Origin: Anncaliia algerae PRA339
Taxonomy: Eukaryota > Microsporidia > Tubulinosematidae
Assembly: GCA_000385875.2 (NCBI GenBank)
Contig: KK365140.1
Coordinates: forward strand, 36,106-61,566
Length of the DNA stretch: 25,461 nt
Direction: 5' to 3'
The notes beneath the pieces are model-generated. The model saw only the letters and a program-made list of their open reading frames with translations, was not told the DNA's origin and made no database searches. Each line of letters starts with the position of its first letter. Position 1 is the stretch's first letter. The position numbers and the translations under genes are program-made. This document shows positions 1 through 9,056 of the stretch, in pieces.

Positions 1-460
1 ATATCCTCTAAAATTCTGAGAACACTACTTCATATTCACACCTTGACTTGATTTAAAATGATTTATAAACTAAGTGTTTCCCAATATTCTTTAAATAAAA
101 TTTTCTAGTATTTCAGTAAATTTTATATGGGAAACTATCTAGTATTGTATCAAAGGTACATGTATCATATTAAATAGAGATCTATTACATATACCACCTA
201 TTATAAACTCTTTATATTTACATACAGTCTTGTTATTCAAGATTATTTTTTGATTACATTAACATGTTCTTTTTATTTTTAAATATATCAAAAATTTAGT
301 CTATGATATGCCCAGTTCTCTCCGATAGTTTTTCAAAATATTATTCATAAAACAAGCATTTTTTGAACTTCTAAGTTTAATTGTTGTTTTATCATAAATG
401 ATACTATAAACCAAGTTGTATAAATTTTTCTAATATATTTTGACAATTTTTTGAAATATT
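1..460 (-). pseudogene. possible decayed Merlin/IS1016 (ISXO2-like) transposase, fragment 1
   Basis: Read on the minus strand, this stretch gives pieces that resemble a Merlin/ISXO2-type DDE transposase, interrupted by stops and probable deletions. In order they are a segment ending KTIGENWAYHR, which resembles the 'TI-W-nyl-R' helix before the catalytic core; then FIIGGICNRS followed by HVPL, which resembles the WVFGG(I)CR...VP segment after the first catalytic Asp/Glu; then KFTEILENFI; then INHFK, which resembles the VNHS(K) signature near the third catalytic region. Spacing between pieces is shorter than in an intact enzyme, so deletions are needed. The copy is cut by the window edge. Family knowledge is from memory and no alignment was run, so this is the weakest of the Merlin-like fragments. 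Confidence 0.33.
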
Positions 461-1536
461 TGATTAAAAAAGAGAGTAAGTAACCCAAAAAATATAAATC
501 TGTTTAAAAGAGAAAAAATTACAATGAAAGGTAGTAAATTATACTTTAAAATCTCAATACTTCTTTAAATATCATTTTTTTCTGAGCATTTATCTATGAA
601 TTTAATTATATATTAATTTAGAAATAAGTTTAAAGTGCTTAAGGAAAATTTTATAACCTCTCTGTTCTGCATAAAAATTTAAAGGACATCGATAATAAAA
701 AACCTCTATTTATCACATATATTTTGAAGATATGTTTAGGGGTAATTATAACATTAATTAAAAAATATATAGTGGTATTATCTTTTTAGTTCTTAAAGTT
801 TGTTTGAATTGCTTTTATTCCTTTAAATACTTTCAGTAGATAAGGATATATATTAATTCAATCATAAAATCGTTATTCTTACAGGTATATTTTTACTTGA
901 ATTATAAACTTCCATATGTCTCCATGAATATTATAAATACAATCTTCCTTTATTAAAAACAGTTGAATTAATAAATTATTTGGTTTGATAGAAAATATTT
1001 AAACTCATCACTATTTGGTAAGAATCAAATCAACATTAGTTTAAAAACACACTGCTAGTCTTTGGGTATTAGATTTGGAGTAAAAATGAAGTTTGTTATG
1101 ATTTCATCTGAAAATATCTTATTCTTGGAAGAAATAATTATCAAATACATTTGCAAAATATGAAGATTTAAATTAAATATTTCTTTCTTTTCTTTTAAAT
1201 GGTAAATAAAAACTTTGACTTGTAATAACTTTATAAAAATCTTATATTATTTAAACCTTATTTTTTATCTTCTTATGGAATACTATTTTTTTAACCTTTT
1301 ATTTGGCATAAATATTTCATTGTCTTTAAGTATAATTTAGATTTACTTCACTTAATTTTGTCGAAGGACTTTTGAAGTGTTCAATTTAAAAAGCCATTTA
1401 CTAAATTAAATTTTATTTATCTTTGAACAATAAATAAATATATAAAAATAAGTTAAGTAATTAAAAATGAGTATTTCTTTGTGTTTAATTGGATTGTCAG
1501 CTACTAATCAGCATAATATAATTTATTAATATTGAA
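1..1536. other. AT-rich intergenic region, transposase remnant at left
   Basis: No intact gene is visible here. The first ~460 bases, read on the minus strand, carry a possible Merlin/IS1016-like transposase remnant, annotated separately. From about 460 to 1536 I see only AT-rich sequence with short open runs on both strands, such as a 25-codon ATG frame near 1086-1163 on plus. None is longer than expected in DNA this AT-rich, and none resembles a known family. Confidence 0.6.
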
Positions 1537-1773
1537 CTATTCTTTATATCCTATCCCTTCAAGAACTGACTTAAATATACTCTCCTCATCTGATTGGATG
1601 TTTTTCTTTTTAGAATTTTTTACTATTGTTGCTAAAAAAGAGACACTAAGTACTGAACACTTAGAAAGAAAGTCATCCACACCTTTTTGTACATTTATGT
1701 CCTCATTTATTGACTTTACTAAGGATCTCATGGCTGAATTAGCAAAAAAAAAGTTGTTGTAGTTCTTTTTCAT
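1537..1773 (-). CDS. small CBF/NF-Y-type histone-fold protein, Dpb4/POLE3-like
   Basis: This 78-residue protein has the layout of a single histone fold. A first helix (about residues 13-23, AMRSLVKSI) leads to a short loop, INVQKGVDDFLSKC, which resembles the 'v.i.k.ar..l..a' segment of Dpb4/POLE3 and Dr1. A long central helix follows, then KKKNIQSDEESIFKSVLEGIG, which matches the conserved 'K+tI...DV..AL...GF' end of the fold. Such proteins pair with a second histone-fold subunit in DNA polymerase epsilon, CHRAC-type remodellers, NC2 or NF-Y; Dpb4/POLE3 looks closest to me, but Dr1 or NF-YB relatives cannot be excluded. The ATG follows a CCC triplet directly, a microsporidian start context. 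It lies only 24 bp downstream of the RHO1 stop, so its promoter probably sits inside the RHO1 3' end. The opposite-strand frame over the same bases is a shadow. Confidence 0.68.
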   Translation of the reverse strand: MKKNYNNFFFANSAMRSLVKSINEDINVQKGVDDFLSKCSVLSVSFLATIVKNSKKKNIQSDEESIFKSVLEGIGYKE

Positions 1774-1797
1774 GGGATATAAAAAATAAAATACTAT

Positions 1798-2406
1798 TTA
1801 AATACCCGTGTCACTATAACAGCAACACGGGAATCTACTTTCACTAGGAGTTCTGCTTCTTTCTTGTACAATGAATTTAGCTGAGTTTATAAATATATTA
1901 TTAACATTTTCTCCAGTCTTAGCTGAGCATTCGTAAAAATCTAGTAAATCATTATCATTCCTTATTTTTTTACCTAAGTCAGTAGGAACTATCTTATCTT
2001 GCTCTACCAATGGATCTATGGTATCTCTAATGTCTTTTTTTAACCCAATCAAGAATATTCCAGCATTAGGGCAATAATTTGATATTTCTGGTAACCATTT
2101 CTCAGTAATATTGGGCAGAGTATCTTGAGATTCAATTGTGTAACAAAGCAGTACTAGATCAGTACCTGTGTAACTCATTGGTCTAACTGCATCATAAGCT
2201 TCCTGGCCTGCTGTATCCCAAAGTGTTAGAGACACTCTTGTATTTTCATCAATATCTACATCCTTCACAAAATTATCTACTACTGTAGGAATATATTCTT
2301 CTGGAAATTGGTTTCGTTTGAATACTTCTAACAAACATGTTTTCCCACATGAACCATCACCAACCAATACTACTTTGCCAGCAAAGCTTTTTCTATTCTG
2401 TGCCAT
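1798..2406 (-). CDS. RHO1: Rho-family small GTPase, RHO1-like, atypical C-terminus
   Basis: This 202-residue Rho GTPase should act at membranes as a GTP/GDP switch for actin and cell polarity. All G motifs are present: P-loop GDGSCGKT (16-23), switch I Thr41 in YIPT, DTAGQE (64-69), the LKKD form of G4 (122-125, within GLKKD as in fungal Rho1) and CSAKTG (160-165). SLTLWDTAGQE and a Rho insert-like segment around 130-150 place it with Rho rather than Ras or Rab. The start is the only sensible ATG before the P-loop. The oddity is the tail: the protein ends CCCYSDTGI, so no CaaX box lies at the terminus, although RHO1 needs prenylation. A one-base insertion inside codon 195 would give Cys-x-Leu-Leu and an immediate stop. 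A 7-bp hairpin sits on this spot. Family identity is secure; the true C-terminus is not. Confidence 0.92.
   Translation of the reverse strand: MAQNRKSFAGKVVLVGDGSCGKTCLLEVFKRNQFPEEYIPTVVDNFVKDVDIDENTRVSLTLWDTAGQEAYDAVRPMSYTGTDLVLLCYTIESQDTLPNITEKWLPEISNYCPNAGIFLIGLKKDIRDTIDPLVEQDKIVPTDLGKKIRNDNDLLDFYECSAKTGENVNNIFINSAKFIVQERSRTPSESRFPCCCYSDTGI
1805..1831. repeat. 7-bp perfect inverted repeat at the RHO1 3' end
   Basis: CCCGTGT (1805-1811) and ACACGGG (1825-1831) form a perfect GC-rich stem with a 13-nt loop, in otherwise very AT-rich DNA. It overlaps the last ten codons of RHO1, starts 5 bases from its stop codon and lies about 32 bp upstream of the next gene's ATG. It could be a 3'-end RNA structure, or simply a place where replication or sequencing slips. 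Confidence 0.6.
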
Positions 2407-5187
2407 TGTTTTTGTGTTTGTTAAACTTTTTTATAAAATTTAAAATTTTGACATCTGAATGACCAATCATTTGTTTAATTTAAATCAAGGCAGATTACTC
2501 TTTACGTAGTTCCATGTAATTTTTTTCTTTGCAACAAATAAAATGTTTATAAATGCCTGAAGATAAATAATAATTTTTATGTTAATATTTTTTGCTTTTA
2601 TAAAATATTAAGAATTATTGGTTCCTTTATTTTTATTTATGAATTATTTTCTGATTTTATTTTAAAAAATAATACACATAAAAACATATAAGAATGTATT
2701 TTACTCATAATTATACCATTCATAAATTATAAAATTAGTAATTTTTTAATCTTGCTTTAAACATGTTTGGCTTCTGTCAAATTTAGATCAAACAAACTTA
2801 ATGAAAGAGAATGACATGATTAATTTTAAAAAATTTTAATGTATTAAAATAGTAAAATATACATATAAAATGAAATTTTAATTAAAGATTTTCTACAAAA
2901 GAAAATAATTGAGGATATTTTTTACAAGTAAAAGAAATTCCTATGTTCATTATTTGCTATCAACTCATATAAATATTGTTTTACTTTCTAAAATTATTTA
3001 TTTATTAAAATATAGGCTTTAATATAGGATTTCCAAAAATTAATAACTATTTTGAAAAATTAATAATTTTTTTGTAATAATCATCAAAAAAATTTAAATA
3101 ATAAACAACTTCAGAAAAATTATACTTAGACTTTTTAAAAACTAAAAACAATATAAATACTTTAAAAGTAATAAATTTATACATATAAAAAGCATCATTT
3201 TAATAAGTTTTTAATTTTAATCTCCAAAGGGCTTCATTCTGGGGCCATAGAAATTTTCCTCATCACCTCAAAAACATAAATTATACAGTCTATTGGCTTT
3301 TTCTTTGTAATGGATTCTGAATAAAAGTTTCGTATTAATATTGATTCTTTAATTGAAATTTTATGAGTGTTGTATTATAATTGATTTGTTTTCTCTCCAA
3401 ATTATCTAATCCAAAAAGTATAAATACATTAAAGTAAAAGAAGGAATGTTTGAAGAGAAAAATTAAGAAGAATTAAATAAATTATAAGCCAACAATGCAT
3501 ATTAAAACCTAACAAGAACCTTTAACTTTGAAATTCGTTCTATAGGGCTGAAGATATTTGAATCAGGAGAAAGAAAATTGAATAAATATGAAGATGTTGA
3601 AGCAACAATCTTGACTTCCTAAACTTTGTGAATCTTAGAATTATCAAATATAAGCCAAAAACATCGATATGCAGGATTATTATCGAGTTAACGTATAAGT
3701 TCCTCAATATTGTTTGTAAAATATCTCCGATACAAGTGCCATTTGTAGTTATCTTAAAATGAATAATCCCAACCCTAGATGGTCAATTTTAAATGATTTT
3801 TGCAACGAATAGTGATAACATTAACAGCCGCCCTAAATCCTTTTTTTAGATCCCAAAATTTCTCTAATTAAATGATACTTAAATTCAGCTTAATCTATAA
3901 AGATACATAAATCTTTATTTGGAGGCGATACATGAAATTTTGGAATCCAAATTGCTTCTTAATTACATATTTCTAAAGAATTGATGCGGTTAATTAAAAT
4001 TGAAGCTTTTTTGAATGTTATACGTAGAATTGTGCAAGGAAAAAGACGGTTTTCAAGAAATTTTTCTACTATTGATAATTTATGTTTAATGTGTTATTTC
4101 TATCCACGATTGTGTTTTCGTCACGTATTTATACTTTTGTTTTGAAGGGATTTTCTATTAAATTTAATATGCCCAAAAAATAATAGTTGTATCAAGAACA
4201 TGATATCATATAAATTGAAAGTGGGTTTGTTACTTTTTATTTGTAAATATTGGTATTTTATCTTTATCGTTCTATTTTTACATATGTTTTAAAATATAAG
4301 TTGGATTTTCTTCCAGAATATTTTCTATTAAATAATATGTTCTGTATTAAGTTTCTTTGGGGTTCTCAATTTTAATCTTAATAATTAAAATTAGAATGTT
4401 TTTTCAGCCTTAGAAACTAAATATCAAGCTTTAACGTACATTTGTTCTAACTTATTTACAGCTTTTTTTATGCTCATTCTATCATTTTTTAGGAAACATA
4501 TCAAATTTTCTTTTTGTTTTTGTGAATTTTTTTATATTTCTTATTTTCCGAGGAAAATAGAATTTTTTCTTGAACCGTCACACAATCATAATTTTCTAGG
4601 ATAACGTTTCCTTAAAAAATTTTTATATAGCAATATTTCTTTTTAAAACTAATAAATCATTTTAATAAGATGATTAGTTGTTCTTTTAGAATGTTAATAT
4701 CTTTTAATGTATATTTGACTTTTTAAAATATCTTGATAAAAAACTTACTTCAAATGAAATTATTATTAATTTTTAATAGTATATGTAAATTTATATAAAA
4801 TATAGTTTATACGCTTCATTCCTGTTATTACGCGTATAAAACTATTTTATGATTATAAAATACTATGAATTCTGAAAAGAATTAACATTGGTATTATAGT
4901 AGAAAGTTTTTCTATTAAATATTTTACTTTAATATTAATTTTGCTAAAGAATGCCTAAAAAATTTACGTGTAAAATGCTACAAAATATTAACTTTTTATT
5001 AAGAATTTAGTATTCATTTATAATCTTACCTTTATTTCCTCCTTCATTTAAATTTTAATAAAACGTTTCTTTTGAATTTGTGCTCTTGTTGAATAAATTT
5101 TAATTGGTTAAAGAAATTATTTTTTAAAAATAAGTAATGAAATAAAATATAAACTATTTATTAATCTAACCCTAATTGCCTTATTTT
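2407..5187. other. AT-rich intergenic region containing a Tc1/IS630 fossil
   Basis: This 2.8-kb spacer separates the divergent RHO1 and MUS81 genes. It holds no intact gene. A clearly decayed Tc1/IS630-type transposase occupies about 3225-4145 on the minus strand (separate entry). The parts 2407-3220 and 4150-5187 are AT-rich with many homopolymer runs, and nothing recognisable was found in them. Confidence 0.6.
3225..4145 (-). pseudogene. decayed Tc1/IS630-like DDE transposase
   Basis: Translating the minus strand gives an almost full-length transposase with several stops and at least one frameshift. From the N-terminal side: a helix-turn-helix-like segment with IVEKFLENRL (around 4060); CIFID with the first catalytic Asp at 3893-3895, followed by AEFKYHL; after a frameshift near 3840, GFRAAVNVITIRCKN; then WLIFDNSKIHKV with the second catalytic Asp at 3643-3645; then LSPDSNIFSPIERISKLK with the catalytic Glu at 3538-3540. 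The second Asp and the Glu have 34 residues between them, the DD34E spacing of Tc1. A C-terminal SITKKKPIDCIIY segment (to about 3260) matches the 'IT..DC..y' tail of eukaryotic IS630-type enzymes. The DNIH and SPIE signatures make the family firm. The element is inactive as written, and terminal repeats were not found. Confidence 0.78.
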
Positions 5188-6825
5188 ATGCTAAAGGATA
5201 AAATATTGAAAATATTAAATAATTTATTCAAACAAGCAAGCATTAGAAACATGAAGGTAAAATATGTTTACCAAAAAATGATTCATAAGCTAAAGGAGTA
5301 TAAAGATATTATAACATCAATAGATAATATTTCTTTCATAGGTAGTAAAACAAAAGAAATCATTAAAAAAGAAATAAATGAACTGAATGAACAAAATATA
5401 CAAGGAGAGTTTATTGAAGAGAAAAGAATAAAAAGAGATAAAAATAAATTATTTAGTAGTTTGTTAAGTGAATCTGACTCATCCTTTAAAATAAAAGAAT
5501 CACTTAGTCTCATAAATGAGAGTAACTTAAGTAAAAATGAATTATCTCTTACATTAAAGACTACTCCTAGTTTATTAATTGAGGATTGTTCAGTGGATAA
5601 AAGTGTAATTGAAGTAAAAGAATACTCTAAAAGTGATTCTATTTTAATCATTGATTCGCCAATCATTAAAAGTAAATCAGAAAATTATGAAATGATCCAA
5701 TCAGAATCATTTATAAATCATTCACTAAACAATAACTCACTTAATTTATCAAATGAAAAATCTTTAATTTACAATGATAAAAACAATGCTTCATCAATTT
5801 CTGATAAACCAGTTACAAAGAAAAAGAAGCTTTCCAAAAGAAATCAACATTACATTCCTATGTTTCGTTCAGGTGCCTACGCTATTCTTAAAGTGCTCTC
5901 TGAAGAAGATGGTCTTAATAAAAATCAAATATCAGTAAGGGGAAAGAAATATTGTGATTGTGAATTTGATACAAAAATAAAATACTCTGCTTTCTCTTCA
6001 ATTAAAACATTAATAAAGAAGAAATTAATTCATTCAGAAGGTAAACCTGTAAGATATTACTTGACAGACGAAGGAAAAGAAATTAGCCAAAGACTTCCCT
6101 CAGGAGAAGTAAAAGAAAATAATGAAAAGGTAGTAAAATTATTAATTGATTCAAGAGAAATGAAGGATAAAAGATCAAGAAATTACTTTCAAAATGAATT
6201 AGATAATAGAAGGATACCAGTAGAAACATGTAATTTGGAAATAGGTGATTTTGTTTGGGTTTATGATGGTTATGTTTTAGATGTAGTAATTGAAAGAAAG
6301 AAAGGAACAGACTTTGTTTCCTCTATTAATGATGGAAGATTAAAGGAACAGATGGAAAGACTCAAATGTTCTGGAATTAAGAGAATATTTTATTTAATTG
6401 AAGATTTAAAATGTAACAATGAAAATGAGTATTTTATTAAGTCAACATTATCAGATATGAAAAAGAAAGAAATTACAGTCATTGAAACCGAATCAATCAA
6501 AGAAACAATTGAATTTATTATAAAATTAAATGAATTTATTAATAAGAATGAATTGAATAGAACATGCTTATATGAAGAGTTTATCTCCAAGAATGTAAAG
6601 AATGTTAATTTAAATGAGAATACTTTCTTTATGTCTGCTATTTTATCAATAAAAGGAATGAATAAAGAGAAGGCTAAATTATTGGCTAATAAATATAAAA
6701 ATATTACACAATTTATTAATTATATAAATCAGAATACTTTTAAAGAGAAAGAATATGGTGTTTTATTTTTTATGAGTCATAAACAGTTTTTGTTTTTATG
6801 TAAAATATTAGGAATTAACAAGTAA
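5188..6825 (+). CDS. MUS81: MUS81 structure-specific endonuclease
   Basis: This is the catalytic subunit of the Mus81-Eme1/Mms4 nuclease, which cuts branched DNA at stalled forks and in recombination. The 545 residues run as follows. An N-terminal helix-hairpin-helix domain (about 1-65, with KVKYVYQKMIHKLK) leads to a Ser/Lys/Asn-rich linker (about 85-215). A winged-helix domain (222-300) runs from YIPMFRSGAYAIL to RYYLTDEG. The ERCC4 nuclease (about 318-455) has DSRE (321-324), GDF (353-355) and the metal-binding ERKKGTD (369-375), so the XPF-type ERKxxxD core is complete; INDGRLKEQMERLK matches the MUS81 family. A C-terminal helix-hairpin-helix (485-545) ends the protein. The open frame begins upstream at a TTG, but the first ATG (5188), at residue 5 of that frame, fits the domain start and follows CCC (5170-5172). 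An AATAAA lies just after the stop. It appears intact. Confidence 0.95.
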   Translation: MLKDKILKILNNLFKQASIRNMKVKYVYQKMIHKLKEYKDIITSIDNISFIGSKTKEIIKKEINELNEQNIQGEFIEEKRIKRDKNKLFSSLLSESDSSFKIKESLSLINESNLSKNELSLTLKTTPSLLIEDCSVDKSVIEVKEYSKSDSILIIDSPIIKSKSENYEMIQSESFINHSLNNNSLNLSNEKSLIYNDKNNASSISDKPVTKKKKLSKRNQHYIPMFRSGAYAILKVLSEEDGLNKNQISVRGKKYCDCEFDTKIKYSAFSSIKTLIKKKLIHSEGKPVRYYLTDEGKEISQRLPSGEVKENNEKVVKLLIDSREMKDKRSRNYFQNELDNRRIPVETCNLEIGDFVWVYDGYVLDVVIERKKGTDFVSSINDGRLKEQMERLKCSGIKRIFYLIEDLKCNNENEYFIKSTLSDMKKKEITVIETESIKETIEFIIKLNEFINKNELNRTCLYEEFISKNVKNVNLNENTFFMSAILSIKGMNKEKAKLLANKYKNITQFINYINQNTFKEKEYGVLFFMSHKQFLFLCKILGINK

Positions 6826-7104
6826 ATCAATAAAAGAATATTTAATTATAAATGAATAATGTTTGATATAAAAATGATACTTTTGTTTATACATTTAAAT
6901 TCTGTCCTGTTAAACTTAAGAAAGAATTATTTATGGTAAATTTTTAAGGATATATATTTAATCAATAAAATAAATATCTAGAACCAAAAGAATTTTAATA
7001 TCTTCAAATTTTTTGTGATGAAGTCTTTAATATCAAAATAATTAAAAAAAAAGTATATTTTCTAGATATTTTGAGGCTCTAGAAAACTATACTTTTGTAT
7101 CGGT

Positions 7105-7440
7105 CGTGTGGCAAACATGTCAATACACAAAGATGATGTGGTGATATTATGTTTGCCAGATGATGACATCTGGATCAACCATGATATAGATATATAAGAG
7201 GAATTCAGCCATGTTTATGGGCTGGAAGGAGAATAAACTAGAATTTATAAATATAAGTCTTATTTTGAATTATCGGAGATCTTCTGTATTCTGAAGAGAG
7301 GATTTCAATATTCGATTACACCTTTGATTAAGTTAGCAACCTATAAGTTACTGCTTTAAATTAGAAAAGCCAAGTTTTTGATAAAAAAAGAAGATGTTAT
7401 AGGATAATTCTATGTATTGAATATGCATGCCAGTTGAAAA
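7105..7440 (+). pseudogene. possible decayed ORF of unknown family
   Basis: One plus-strand frame runs for about 110 codons with only a few stops. It begins with an ATG at 7117 (MSIHKDDVVILCLPDDDIW, 25 codons to a TAA) and continues in the same frame through EEFSHVYGLEGE, YFELSEIFCILKRGF and SITPLIKLATYKLLL. The patch is clearly richer in G+C than its surroundings, which is what former coding DNA looks like in this window. I do not recognise the family; it could be a relic of a lineage-specific multigene family. Open runs of this size also occur by chance in AT-rich DNA, so this is tentative. Confidence 0.3.
7109..7173. repeat. two overlapping, mutually exclusive inverted repeats
   Basis: TGGCAAACAT (7109-7118) pairs perfectly with ATGTTTGCCA (7149-7158) across a 30-nt loop. 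CCAGATG (7156-7162) pairs perfectly with CATCTGG (7167-7173) across a 4-nt loop. The two stems share bases 7156-7158, so only one can be complete at a time. Confidence 0.55.
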
Positions 7441-7959
7441 TAAATATTAAAATAATCTTTTTGATGATTTTATTATATTTCTTAAATTTTAAATCTTTTT
7501 TATAAAATAAGAAATAGTTTTACTATAAATTCTCTATAATGAATTTAGTATGAATGAAAGCTTTTTAAGTATTATGGTATAATTTATAATTTTATATCCT
7601 TGAAGAGTCTAGAATGTAAAATATTTATAAGTTTTCTTAAAATTTAATCATTCAAAATATCATTACATTGATTTAATGAGTTCTATTTTTTTCTTAATAT
7701 TGCATTAAAAATTCTAAAGCTTTTTAATTTTAAAACTATATTGAATAATTCTACTGGAACATAAAATGATAGTGTTTAAAATAAATAGTAGATATTATTC
7801 TGATGGAACAGGGGTTTCAATAATTTATTAAACATGGAAAAAACATAATCAGCTAAAGAGTTAGCATTATGTTAAAATTTTTTTAATTAATATATAAATA
7901 AATATAATATTAATCCTAAGCAACATGAAAAGTAAAAGTAAAGTTGTCTTTAAATTATA

Positions 7960-8120
7960 TTATATTAGAAGAAATCTTGTAGACAACGTCGAGAGGGTCA
8001 AAAACATTTTTTCAAAAACCAAAGCATATTGCCTTATGGACATGTTCTTCTAGAAAGATATGATTCACGTGGATTTTAACAATGGAAAAAAATAAAGCAC
8101 AAAAAGAAAAATATAAATTA
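7960..8120 (-). pseudogene. decayed Merlin/IS1016 (ISXO2-like) transposase fragment
   Basis: One minus-strand frame reads HVNHIFLEEHVHK, then AICFGF, a TGA stop, then KNVFDPLDVVYKISS. This follows the order of the Merlin/ISXO2 C-terminal catalytic region: an Asp-containing 'D.w.aY..L' segment, 'gYvH.tVNHS', then 'KNFVDP.tGvHT..IE'. The VHK and KN(V/F)xDP positions (about 8033-8041 and 7997-8005) keep the right spacing. Several signature residues are mutated (NHS reads CFG) and there is an in-frame stop. Only this part of the enzyme was recognised. The family pattern is recalled, not aligned. Confidence 0.45.
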
Positions 8121-9056
8121 TATCTGCATGACGGAATAAAATAATTTGATAGAAATCATAATTTAAAAAATATACTTATAAATAATGTTCTACCTTTGAT
8201 AAATGAAGAAGGTTGGTTTTATATGTTAATATTTAATATTTTGATATTTTAAAATACCAAAAAAGATTTTATAGATTGGATATTTTAAAATATAATTTTA
8301 ATTTTTGAAAATAAGATGTGAAAAATATTTCTATTGATAGTTAAGACAAATATAAAAGGAATATAGGATATTGATAAAAAACATAGAATTCAAAAAGCAT
8401 ATTAAGGCATATTTTTTATATTACTCTCGGACCCATGTGGATTACGACTAAGAAGCACATAACTTTTATAAACAGATTTTTCTTTAAAGTGTTTTCTAAT
8501 ATAGTCATTTATTTATCTCATGATAACAGGTATGGGCTTTAAAATTTTTTCCCTAGTTAAAATATTCAGTATAAATTTATTAATAAATACTTTGAAATTA
8601 AAGCTGAGTTATTGACTATAAGAATTACGAAATTTAATTTTAAGATTTTGTATTTACTAAAAGTACTATTTATAATGATAGAACAACAAAATTTTAGATC
8701 AGGATGTTAAAAAAAAGAAATGTTTAAATATTTTTTATTCTTTACCAAATATAATGCAAACTTAAAATAGGCTTTACTTAAAAGGTTTAACAATTGTGAT
8801 CTAAATTATTTTAAATATAATTGAATATTTCCTTCTAATGAATTATAAGGTAACCAAATACTTTGGTTTGCAAGTATTTTATATTTTCTACTGTTGCTTA
8901 ATGAATTAAAAAACCTAAAATTAGCTTTGGTTTAAATCAAAAGATAATGTTGCAACATAAAATTAAATATGACAGTAACCTTTATACATTTGACAAATTG
9001 AATTTATATATAATTAAAACAAGAAAATATGATATTTTTGATTATTGTTATGTCGT

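Larger units (their letters stand above)
6826..9056. other. AT-rich intergenic region with transposon and ORF debris
   Basis: This 2.2-kb spacer contains a locally GC-richer patch at about 7100-7440 with overlapping inverted repeats and an interrupted reading frame, and a Merlin-like transposase remnant at about 7960-8120 (both listed separately). A short minus-strand run around 8400-8540 (KHFKEKSVYKSYVLLSR) might belong to another or the same fossil, but I could not assign it. The rest shows nothing recognisable. Confidence 0.55.

Noticed and set aside
1532-1762. 76-codon plus-strand frame opposite the histone-fold gene
   Set aside because: The minus frame has a recognisable fold and a CCC start context; this one has neither.
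3217-3270. Minus-strand tail reading GDEENFYGPRMKPFGD then stop, like the end of a real protein
   Set aside because: The overlapping frame continues the Tc1/IS630 transposase C-terminus (SITKKKPIDC...), which explains the DNA better; no upstream partner frame or splice site was found.
5176-5187. Extension of MUS81 to a TTG start
   Set aside because: Nuclear genes of this kind start at ATG; the ATG at 5188 is four codons in and fits the domain boundary. The same reasoning moves RPN10 to 11594 and the helicase to 17201.
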